This document shows, piece after piece, positions 16,458 to 23,559 of a DNA stretch of 36,840 nucleotides. How positions within the stretch are numbered: the stretch's first letter is position 1; each line of letters starts with the position of its first letter. Location: NCBI RefSeq assembly GCF_947305105.1, contig NZ_CAMZCS010000031.1, forward strand, positions 1 through 36,840. The letters are read 5' to 3'. This stretch comes from an uncultured Fibrobacter sp. (GTDB lineage Bacteria > Fibrobacterota > Fibrobacteria > Fibrobacterales > Fibrobacteraceae). The notes beneath the pieces are model-generated. The model was not told the DNA's origin. It was given only the letters and a program-made list of their open reading frames with translations, and did not search any database. Both the position numbers and the translations under genes were made by a program.

Positions 16458-17321
16458 CTAGATTCGCATCGAAATATCGAGTGCTTTCACGCTATGCGTA
16501 AGCGCACCGACAGAGATGTAGTCAAGGCCGAGCGTCGCGATTTCCTTCGCACGTTCAAGCGTCATGTTGCCGGAACCTTCCACCAGGCACTTGTCGCCGC
16601 TTTCCTTGATAATCTTGAGAGCCTCGGCCATCATCTCGTTGCTCATGTTGTCGAGCATGATGACGTCCACGCCCTTGTTCAAAAGTGCGCGCAACTGGTC
16701 GAAGTTTTCGACTTCCATTTCGACCATCAGGTTCTGCGTGTTGTTCTTCTTCACCACTTCGAGCGCCTGGAGCACACCACCCGCAGCAGCGATGTGGTTA
16801 TCCTTCACGAGCACCATGTCGAAAAGGCCCATGCGATGGTTGGAACCGCCACCCACCCGCACCGCATACTTCTGCAGCGTACGGAAACCGGGAACCGTCT
16901 TGCGCGTATCGAGCACCTTCGTCTTGCCACCCTTCAAAGCTTCCTGGAAGGTATGTGCAACCGTTGCCACGCCGGAGAGTTGCTGGATGAAGTTCAAGAG
17001 AGTGCGTTCACCCGTCAAAAGTTCGTGCGTCGTGCCGTCCATTTCGGCAATCAGGTCACCCTTCTTCACCACGTCACCGTCTTTCTTGTGGAGTGTCACC
17101 TTCACATTCGCCTTGAGTTCCTGGAACACGAGTTCAATCACCGGGAGGCCGGCAAGCACACCGTCTTCCTTGGCAATCAGGCGGGCATGCTGCTTTTGGT
17201 CGGCAGGGATGGTCCACTCGCTCGTGACATCACCCGTGCGAACATCTTCCGCCAAGGCAAGGCGGATCATAGTCAAAGCATCTTCGGTAGGGAATTTGGG
17301 AGTTGAGTTATCGCCGTACAT
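16458..17321 (-). CDS. nadC: Nicotinate-nucleotide pyrophosphorylase (quinolinate phosphoribosyltransferase)
   Basis: A 287-residue enzyme that makes nicotinate mononucleotide from quinolinate and PRPP in NAD synthesis. Family hallmarks: EDVRTGDVTSEW near residue 25, GERTLLNFIQQLSG, LDTRKTVPGFR, KYAVRVGGGSNHRMGL, LVKDNHI, MLDNMS and SVGALTHS. Length is standard. The ATG at 17319-17321 is followed upstream by a heptad-repeat array that begins at the very next base, so there is no recognisable ribosome binding site; how translation starts is unclear. No nadA or nadB is near. Confidence 0.94.
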   Translation of the reverse strand: MYGDNSTPKFPTEDALTMIRLALAEDVRTGDVTSEWTIPADQKQHARLIAKEDGVLAGLPVIELVFQELKANVKVTLHKKDGDVVKKGDLIAEMDGTTHELLTGERTLLNFIQQLSGVATVAHTFQEALKGGKTKVLDTRKTVPGFRTLQKYAVRVGGGSNHRMGLFDMVLVKDNHIAAAGGVLQALEVVKKNNTQNLMVEMEVENFDQLRALLNKGVDVIMLDNMSNEMMAEALKIIKESGDKCLVEGSGNMTLERAKEIATLGLDYISVGALTHSVKALDISMRI

Positions 17322-17447
17322 GGTTAGTGATTGGTGGTTGGTGGTTGGTGGTTAGTGGTTAGTGGTTAGTAGGAAGTTGGAAGTTGGATGTAGGAAGTTG
17401 GAAGTTACTGTCTACTGCCTACTGTCTACTGCCTACTGTTTTCTGTT
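17322..17447. repeat. Heptad repeat array B (18 units, orientation switch)
   Basis: Eighteen contiguous 7-base units with no phase slip. Seven are GGTTAGT or GGTTGGT type (17322-17370), five are AGGAAGT or TGGAAGT type (17371-17405), and six are TACTGTC or TACTGCC type (17406-17447). The last group is the reverse complement of the GACAGTA units seen in array A, so the array changes orientation at 17405/17406. It fills the whole gap from the base after the nadC ATG to the TAA of the sugar transferase gene. Confidence 0.93.
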
Positions 17448-18897
17448 ACTGCGCTCCTTTTCCGGTCAGCACCACATATACGGTTCGAACCAGAATCTGG
17501 AAATCAAGCAGCAGGCTCATATTCTCGTAGTAATACATGTCGTACTGCAACTTGATTTGCACATCCTCGATGCTCGTATCGTAATGGTGACGCACCTGAG
17601 CCCAGCCCGTGAGGCCCGGCTTCATCTTGAGGCGGCTGATGTAGAACGGAATCTTTTCGCGGAGCTTGCCAATGAACACGGCACGTTCGGGGCGCGGGCC
17701 GACCATGCTCATGTCGCCCTTGAGCACACAGAAAATCTGCGGGAGCTCGTCGATGCGGGTTTTACGCAATAACTTGCCCACCTTCGTGATGCGCGGGTCG
17801 TCTTTGGTGGCCCACTGCGCACCAAACTTTTCGGCATCGGTACGCATGGTGCGGAATTTATAAACCGTAAAGGGCTTGCCGTACAAGCCGATACGTTCCT
17901 GCGAATAGAACACTGGGCCACGGTCCTCGAGCTTGATGGCGATGGCCGCCAAAATGCAAACCGGCAGCGAGCACAATCCCAAAAATGCACCAAATAAAAT
18001 ATCGATAATGCGCTTGACCTGCACTTGCCAAGGCGGCATCGTAAAGGCAAACAGTTCCTGCAATTCAAAGCCATAAACAAGATTCGCCTTGAACTGGCCA
18101 TTCACCACACCATAAAGTTCCGGGACAATGTAAATATGGAGAGGCAGTTCACAAATCCACACGAGCACGCGCATGATTTCTTGCGGAGAGGCACTATCGT
18201 GAGCGATGATGATGCCACTGACCTTGTACTTTTTGACTAAAGCCGGCAAATCCGAATACTTGCCCAATACAGGATAACCCGCAAATTCGTGGTCCATCAC
18301 TTGGAAGCGTTCATCGACAAAACCAATGACCCGCTGGCCACGCGCCGGAGTCTTGGCAAGAGACTGTGCAATCTTTTGCCCCGCTTCCGTCGCGCCAAGA
18401 ACCAGAATGTTATTCGCACCATAACCTAGGCGCAAAAAACCGCGCAGGCACCAGTAGATAACCATGCGGAATCCGGCAACCAACGTAAGGGCAAGGCCGC
18501 CATAAATAAATATCCACGGGAATCGCGAACCGTAAAGATAGCCCTCGCTCAATGGAGAATTGGCAAAGACCTTCCCGACAAATTCCGCACCAAACAGCCC
18601 GACAATGACAAGCACAATACCCAGAGCGACGGCGCGAAGCACCCTCAGAATCTGGTGGGTACGGGACATCAAAAGCCAGGAACGGTACAAGCCCGCACAA
18701 GTAAAGAGCAGGAGCCAGCCCAAGTTGAGGACAAGGCCCATGAACCAATATTCAGCAAACGTCTTGCTCGGATCAAACTTATCCGCAATCCAACCACTAT
18801 GAAACTGCACCCAAAAGGCCAAGGCGAAACAAATCGACAAGGCTGCAAAGTCCGAAAGGACTAAGAGGATTCGTTCCAATGTGGTCGCGCGGATCAT
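17446..18897 (-). CDS. Polyprenyl glycosylphosphotransferase (WbaP/EpsE-like sugar transferase)
   Basis: A 483-residue inner-membrane enzyme that transfers a sugar phosphate to undecaprenyl phosphate to start polysaccharide assembly. About four to five N-terminal membrane helices (residues 8-165) are followed by a nucleotide-binding-like region (ILVLGATEAGQKIA near 178) and a further helix with the catalytic bacterial sugar transferase domain (from about 290): FYSQERIGLYGKPF, VYKFRTMRTDAE, RKTRIDELPQ and GDMSMVGPRPE are all present. The domain order is that of full-length WbaP-type enzymes. It follows hom by only 20 bases, an unrelated neighbour but probably the same transcript. The TAA stop is built into a heptad repeat unit. 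Confidence 0.9.
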   Translation of the reverse strand: MIRATTLERILLVLSDFAALSICFALAFWVQFHSGWIADKFDPSKTFAEYWFMGLVLNLGWLLLFTCAGLYRSWLLMSRTHQILRVLRAVALGIVLVIVGLFGAEFVGKVFANSPLSEGYLYGSRFPWIFIYGGLALTLVAGFRMVIYWCLRGFLRLGYGANNILVLGATEAGQKIAQSLAKTPARGQRVIGFVDERFQVMDHEFAGYPVLGKYSDLPALVKKYKVSGIIIAHDSASPQEIMRVLVWICELPLHIYIVPELYGVVNGQFKANLVYGFELQELFAFTMPPWQVQVKRIIDILFGAFLGLCSLPVCILAAIAIKLEDRGPVFYSQERIGLYGKPFTVYKFRTMRTDAEKFGAQWATKDDPRITKVGKLLRKTRIDELPQIFCVLKGDMSMVGPRPERAVFIGKLREKIPFYISRLKMKPGLTGWAQVRHHYDTSIEDVQIKLQYDMYYYENMSLLLDFQILVRTVYVVLTGKGAQ

Positions 18898-18917
18898 TCA
18901 AAACCCTTAGCAAGCAA

Positions 18918-20207
18918 CTAGGCGAGGAAACGGATAACCTGGCTCTTCTCGACGATTTCGGGCAGGGCATCAATGGCGTCCACCGCCTTCGAGGCCTTGC
19001 AGTCCTGTGTCTTTTCGGTGATGACCACGATGGAAACCTTACCCGGGTCGTTCACGTTCTTCTGGATAATCGTCTCGATGGAGATGTTGTTCTCGGCCAA
19101 GACACTCGTAATCTTCGCAAGCACACCACAAGCGTCACGAGAGGTGAAGCGCAGATAGTAGCGGGCCGAAGTTTCCGAAATCGGAACAAGCGTCGCAGAA
19201 TTGTCGACGTTGAACCAGCCCATCGGGAGCGCCTTGCGGCTACCACTGTCAGTAGAACGGGCCAAGGAAACAAGGTCGGCGACCACGGCAGAGGCGGTCG
19301 GGAGGCGGCCAGCACCGGCACCGGTCTGGACCGTTTCGCCCAAGTTGTCGCACTTGAGGTAAACCGCATTGATTACGCCGTTCACGTTCGAAAGCAAGTT
19401 CTCGTTCGAGACAAAGCACGGATGGACGCGGGCATCCACGCGGTCGCCGTCGCGGTGGTAAATGCCGAGGAGCTTCACGCAGCAGCCAAGTTCCTTCGCA
19501 AAGGCGATATCCTGGGCGGTAATCTTCGAAATGCCGGTCACGTGAATCTTCTCGAAGTCCACACGCTTGCCGCTGCAGAGACTTGCGAGCAAAGCCGTCT
19601 TGTGTGCGGAGTCGATACCTTCGATATCGAACGTCGGGTCGGCTTCGGCAAAACCGAGCTTCTGGGCATCCTTCAGGACCACATCGAAATCGAGGCCTTC
19701 GTCGGCCATGCGGCTGAGGATATAGTTACAAGTACCATTGATGATGCAGCTCAGGTGTTCGACCGTCGAGCCGAGCAAGCCTTCCTGGAGGCTACGGATG
19801 ATAGGAATGCCACCACCCACAGCGGCTTCGAACAGCACATGCAGGCCCTTTTCGGCAGCAAGCGGGAAAATTTCGTGACCGTACTTGGCAAGGAGAGCCT
19901 TGTTCGCAGTCACCACATGCTTACCCGAATTGAGGGCGGCCAAAATCCACTTGCGCGGCATGTTGTAGCCACCGGCCAGTTCAACGAGCACGTCGATGTC
20001 GTCACCGGCAATCATCTCGTCGGCATTAGTCGAAACCTTGTAGCCCTTTGCCTTGTACGGGGCGACTTCCTCTTCGGACTTTGCGCAAATGCAAGCAAGT
20101 TCCAGTTCGACACCCAGCTTTTCCTTATATTCGGCAATTTTCTGTTCAAGAATCTGAATAACACCGCCACCGACGGTTCCAGTACCAATGAGTCCAATAC
20201 GCAACAT
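18918..20207 (-). CDS. hom: Homoserine dehydrogenase with C-terminal ACT domain
   Basis: A 429-residue enzyme reducing aspartate semialdehyde to homoserine for threonine and methionine synthesis. The N-terminal Rossmann motif is GTGTVGGG (residues 8-15). HVVTANKALLAKYG and ALVGGG-like AAVGGGIPIIRSL follow, then the catalytic-domain signature INGTCNYILSRM and GFAEADPTFDIEG. An ACT regulatory domain covers about 350-429 (YYLRFTSRDACGVLAKI), suggesting feedback control, probably by threonine. GGAG lies 9 bases before the ATG. It faces the second sugar transferase gene across 150 bases that hold heptad array C. Confidence 0.95.
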   Translation of the reverse strand: MLRIGLIGTGTVGGGVIQILEQKIAEYKEKLGVELELACICAKSEEEVAPYKAKGYKVSTNADEMIAGDDIDVLVELAGGYNMPRKWILAALNSGKHVVTANKALLAKYGHEIFPLAAEKGLHVLFEAAVGGGIPIIRSLQEGLLGSTVEHLSCIINGTCNYILSRMADEGLDFDVVLKDAQKLGFAEADPTFDIEGIDSAHKTALLASLCSGKRVDFEKIHVTGISKITAQDIAFAKELGCCVKLLGIYHRDGDRVDARVHPCFVSNENLLSNVNGVINAVYLKCDNLGETVQTGAGAGRLPTASAVVADLVSLARSTDSGSRKALPMGWFNVDNSATLVPISETSARYYLRFTSRDACGVLAKITSVLAENNISIETIIQKNVNDPGKVSIVVITEKTQDCKASKAVDAIDALPEIVEKSQVIRFLA

Positions 20208-20249
20208 ATCGCGTCTCCATTTTTAAATTTTTTCGGGAGAAAAGATAGA

Positions 20250-20339
20250 AATTAGTCGTTAGTGGTCGGTGGTTGGTGGTTTGTAATAACGACAAAAAAA
20301 GCAACTATCCTGTTTGCTGACCACTGCATATCAACCACT
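20250..20339. repeat. Heptad repeat array C with inverted remnants
   Basis: Five contiguous heptads of the GGTTGGT type occupy 20250-20284 (for example CGTTAGT, GGTCGGT, GGTTTGT). After 34 bases come GACCACT (20319-20325) and AACCACT (20333-20339), reverse complements of such units and spaced by exactly one heptad. The region lies between the divergent hom and sugar transferase genes. Confidence 0.8.
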
Positions 20340-20357
20340 TTTTCTACATTTCCCGCT

Positions 20358-21530
20358 ATGGAACAGGAATCCGTCAATCTAGATATCGGCTCTATCCTCG
20401 ACGAGCAGAAACTCAAGAACATTGTCTACCCGGCAAGGCTCTTCCGTGCACGCCTAAACGAGGAGTTCCAGCGTTCCAACCGTACCCGCAAGCCGTTTCT
20501 CTTCATCAAGATTTACGCGCACCAGTTCGACATTCTCGGTTGGTCCAGGCCTAACGAAATCATCACGAAGACCTGGAAAATCAGCGTGCTGACCATGTTC
20601 TCGCACCTTCGGTTCATCGACGTTCTCGGATACCTTCCCGACAGCAACGGGCTCGGTATCATCATGTTGAATTCAGACCTGACAAAGCTCGAGAACATCC
20701 GCAAAGACATGCTCCACAGGCTCAACGACGCAGGCCTTATCCAAGCATTGCGTCACAGCCCGAAAAAACCGATATTCAAGGCTTACCTCTACTCAGGTCT
20801 CCAAGAAAAGGAGAACCAAGAGATGAGCATCCGCATGGACGAATTCAACAGCATGGGCGGCAGTTTCTTCTCGTTGACTCGCCTTACCTTGTCGGAAATC
20901 TGGCAGCATCCGAACAAAATTCGCTACAGGCATTTCATCAAGCGTACATTTGATTTGGTCGGCGCATCCTGCGGCATTATCCTGCTTTCCCCGCTGCTCC
21001 TGTTCTGCGCATTGGCGGTCAAAATCAGCGACCCGAAAGGCCCTGTCATATTCAAGCAGACCCGAGTCGGCAAGAACGGCAAAGAATTTACGATGTACAA
21101 ATTCCGCAGCATGTATATCGATGCCGAAGAGCGTAAAAAAGAGCTCATGGCCCTGAACGAAACTGGCGGCAAGACATTCAAGATGAAGAACGACCCGCGC
21201 ATCTACCCGTTCGGGAAAATCTTGCGCAAGTTCAGCCTCGACGAACTGCCGCAGTTGTTCAACATCATCCAAGGTTCGATGTCTATAGTAGGGCCGCGCC
21301 CGCCGCTGCCCTCCGAGGTAGAAGAATACGAGCCGTGGCACCAGGTCAGGTTGTCTGTAACCCCAGGCCTTACTTGCATCTGGCAGGTGAGCGGTCGCAG
21401 CAACATTCCGTTCGAAGGGCAAATGCGCCTCGACAACAACTATATCCGTCGCGACGGCAAAATTGCCGAAGACATCAAGTTAATCCTAAAGACCTTCAAG
21501 GTTGTATTCAAAGGCGACGGAGCCTATTAA
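20358..21530 (+). CDS. Sugar transferase (WcaJ-type catalytic domain) with degenerate GGDEF-like N-terminal domain
   Basis: A 390-residue protein. The C-terminal 200 residues form a bacterial sugar transferase domain: one membrane helix (FDLVGASCGIILLSPLLLF), then FKQTRVGKNGKEF, MYKFRSMYIDAEE, SLDELPQLFN and SIVGPRPPLP, so it should prime polysaccharide synthesis on undecaprenyl phosphate. Unlike WcaJ or WbaP it has no N-terminal membrane helices; instead residues about 35-165 look like a worn GGDEF fold (FLFIKIYAHQFD, then FIDVLGYLPDSNGLGIIML where RxGGDEFxxxxP would be). The ORF extends upstream to a GTG at 20262, but that reads through heptad repeats, so I choose the ATG at 20358 although no ribosome binding site is clear. 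The stop overlaps the convergent truA by 4 bases. Confidence 0.8.
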   Translation: MEQESVNLDIGSILDEQKLKNIVYPARLFRARLNEEFQRSNRTRKPFLFIKIYAHQFDILGWSRPNEIITKTWKISVLTMFSHLRFIDVLGYLPDSNGLGIIMLNSDLTKLENIRKDMLHRLNDAGLIQALRHSPKKPIFKAYLYSGLQEKENQEMSIRMDEFNSMGGSFFSLTRLTLSEIWQHPNKIRYRHFIKRTFDLVGASCGIILLSPLLLFCALAVKISDPKGPVIFKQTRVGKNGKEFTMYKFRSMYIDAEERKKELMALNETGGKTFKMKNDPRIYPFGKILRKFSLDELPQLFNIIQGSMSIVGPRPPLPSEVEEYEPWHQVRLSVTPGLTCIWQVSGRSNIPFEGQMRLDNNYIRRDGKIAEDIKLILKTFKVVFKGDGAY

Positions 21531-22279
21531 TAGTCTTTATAGATAACGTCGTGCAAGACCAAGCCCTGCGGGGGAGCCCAAGTGCGTTCCCCTTTGAAGT
21601 TTTTCTCGAATATGGTCTTGACCGTCCCTTCGGGGTACCGGCCTCGCCCCACATCGAACAACGTTCCTACCATCGCACGGACCTGCCGGTGCAAGAACCG
21701 GTTCCCCTTGATATGGAAAACAGCGCTCCATTCGTTCAGCCGTTCCAGTCGGAATTCGCTTAACGTGCAAAGCGTAGACTTTCCGTCGTTGCGTGGAATG
21801 CAGAAGTCGATAAAGTCGTGCTCCCCCAAGAATGCGGCAGCCTCGCGTTCCATTGCATCCAAATTCAAATGCAGTGAACCGCATTCCCAGCCGAATTCGC
21901 GCATCAGCGCAACAGGGCGCGTAAAAATCGTGTACTGGTAATAGCGCATCACGGCATCGTAACGCGCATTGAAATCGTCTGCGCAGCGTTCCAGGTCGCG
22001 GATGCGGATAAGCCGCTTTGTCAGGCCGTTTATAGAACGGACCGTCTTCTGCGGGTCCAATTCCCCGTCGTAGTCGAAATGGCAACACTGGCCGCGCGCA
22101 TGCACGCCCGTATCGGTACGGCCCGAACCTACAATGCGGACTGGCGACCGAAGCGCGATAGAAAACGCTTCTTCAAGCGACGACTGCACTGTGACAAATT
22201 TGGTCTTGCCCGCCTCGTTCTGCTCCTGCCAGCCGTAAAACGCGCTGCCAAGGTACTCGCAACGGAAGCGGTAACGCAT
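21527..22279 (-). CDS. truA: tRNA pseudouridine synthase A
   Basis: A 250-residue enzyme that makes pseudouridine at positions 38-40 of tRNA anticodon arms. The catalytic motif GRTDTGVHA is at residues 53-61 (nucleophile Asp56), and the later signatures FIDFCIPRND, RFLHRQVRAMVGTL and APPQGLVL are present. Length is normal. Its ATG overlaps the stop codon of the upstream membrane-protein gene by one base (TGATG), so translation is probably coupled. Its own stop overlaps that of the convergent sugar transferase gene. Confidence 0.94.
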   Translation of the reverse strand: MRYRFRCEYLGSAFYGWQEQNEAGKTKFVTVQSSLEEAFSIALRSPVRIVGSGRTDTGVHARGQCCHFDYDGELDPQKTVRSINGLTKRLIRIRDLERCADDFNARYDAVMRYYQYTIFTRPVALMREFGWECGSLHLNLDAMEREAAAFLGEHDFIDFCIPRNDGKSTLCTLSEFRLERLNEWSAVFHIKGNRFLHRQVRAMVGTLFDVGRGRYPEGTVKTIFEKNFKGERTWAPPQGLVLHDVIYKDY

Positions 22280-23295
22280 CAGTTCCCCGTTTCCTGGGAT
22301 TCCTTGATAACCGTCTCGACGTGTTCCTGCGGGATTCTCAACTGCGAAGCGATTGCCGATGCAGGGAAACCACGGCGAGTCATCTGCAAAATCTTGGCCT
22401 TCTCGGTAAATTCGCGGTCAAAACGACTCGTAGAGAGCGGCGTACGCGGAGCAGGCGTACCCTGCGGGCCACCTGTAATATTGTGGCTCTGCGCACGAAT
22501 CTTCATGGTCTGTTCCCTAGTCATGCCACGCGGTGAGCGCAGCACATCGGAAAGTGACTGCATCGCCGACGTAATACGTTCCTTCGCCGTCGGGCGGAGA
22601 TGCGGCCTTTCGAGGTCACTCGTCAAAATCTTGTTCTCGGGGATACCGTTCTCGTCTTCGAAGGCGACCTTCGAGACAGGCGCCGGTTCGAGGTCCGGTT
22701 CAGCCACTGCCGGTTCGGACGGAGCGGATTCGCCCGGTACACCGGGGAGCTTCACTTCTGCGACGCGCTTCTGCCTTTCCGCAAACTCGGTAGCGTCGTC
22801 TATAATCGAACGCCTCTGGGGGCGCGGGCGCGGCGGGACAAGCGTCGGGTCGTTCTCGAACCCATTCTTGGGTTCCTTGAAACGGTGCCGGCCCGTAATG
22901 GCCGCTAATTTCTGTGTAAGTTCCTTCTTGCCATGCCCAAGGACAAAGACTAGGACAAAGAAAATAATCCCTACGGCAGCGACACCGCCCACAATCCAAA
23001 TCCATGCGCTGTTGGACAGCCCACTCTCTTCTTCGGTGCTTTCCGGCGCAGACGGCGTCTGCATTTCGGAGAGGGCGTTCCAGCTCACCTCAAGTTCTTC
23101 ACGAATCTTTATCTGCAAGTCGGGCCTCTGCGACGACTCCCAAAGCGCCATCTCCAGGGAATCAATCCTGGCTCGGGCGACCAAATAGGCTTCGGCATCA
23201 AAGTTGGCCACCCCCATAGAGGTATCCAACTTCAAATAAATGATGATGACAAGCGCCAGGACAAAAAGCACGGCGGGAGCAGTAAACTTCTTCAT
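22279..23295 (-). CDS. Membrane protein with C-terminal HTH-like (DUF6115-like) segment
   Basis: I do not recognise a named function. The 338-residue protein has two hydrophobic segments (about residues 5-20 and 97-118, WIWIVGGVAAVGIIFF), with a short charged, probably helical region between them. A long Pro/Arg/Glu-rich, probably disordered cytoplasmic part follows. The last about 40 residues (AKILQMTRRGFPASAIASQLRIPQEHVETVI) read as a helix-turn-helix like the DUF6115 tail. The ATG at 23293-23295 gives MKKFTAPAVLFVLALV, a good signal-anchor; an in-frame extension to 23373 is less plausible. It is translationally coupled to truA. It may link envelope and cytoplasm, but that is a guess. Confidence 0.7.
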   Translation of the reverse strand: MKKFTAPAVLFVLALVIIIYLKLDTSMGVANFDAEAYLVARARIDSLEMALWESSQRPDLQIKIREELEVSWNALSEMQTPSAPESTEEESGLSNSAWIWIVGGVAAVGIIFFVLVFVLGHGKKELTQKLAAITGRHRFKEPKNGFENDPTLVPPRPRPQRRSIIDDATEFAERQKRVAEVKLPGVPGESAPSEPAVAEPDLEPAPVSKVAFEDENGIPENKILTSDLERPHLRPTAKERITSAMQSLSDVLRSPRGMTREQTMKIRAQSHNITGGPQGTPAPRTPLSTSRFDREFTEKAKILQMTRRGFPASAIASQLRIPQEHVETVIKESQETGN

Positions 23296-23497
23296 GTTGA
23301 AAAATGTAGAAAAAATACAACGTTGTAGAGCCCAACAGGGGCAAAAGTAGGCTAAATCGTGAAAAAAAGCCATTTTGGGGCAATTGAGAAGCCCTCAACA
23401 CCTTTTTTTGAAAACTTACAAAAAGATGCCCAACGTCTTTGGGGATACGTATATTAATGTACAAGAACTCTTTGTTCTCCTCCTAACCCCAAAAATC

Positions 23498-23526
23498 AAA
23501 TACCCCGATTCTGTCGGGGTATTTTT
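23498..23526. terminator. Rho-independent terminator, probably of the GGDEF-protein gene
   Basis: TACCCCGA (23501-23508) pairs with TCGGGGTA (23514-23521). On the minus strand it is followed by TTTGATTTTT and lies 34 bases after the stop of the GGDEF-like gene. On the plus strand it is followed by TTTTT as well, so it can act in both directions. Confidence 0.75.
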
Positions 23527-23559
23527 CGTTAGTTTCTTTAACGTAAAAAACTGGCGCTA

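Noticed and set aside
17322-17447. CRISPR array or integron attC sites
   Set aside because: Units are 7 bases with no spacers, far below CRISPR repeat size, and GTTGGTG-type units do not fit the GTTRRRY/RYYYAAC attC core.
18879-20255. Long plus-strand ORF (458 aa) opposite hom
   Set aside because: Antisense shadow of a gene with strong codon bias; no family features, and hom on the minus strand is unmistakable.
20262-20357. Upstream N-terminal extension of the second sugar transferase
   Set aside because: It translates heptad repeats and a low-similarity stretch; the ATG at 20358 gives a natural N-terminus.
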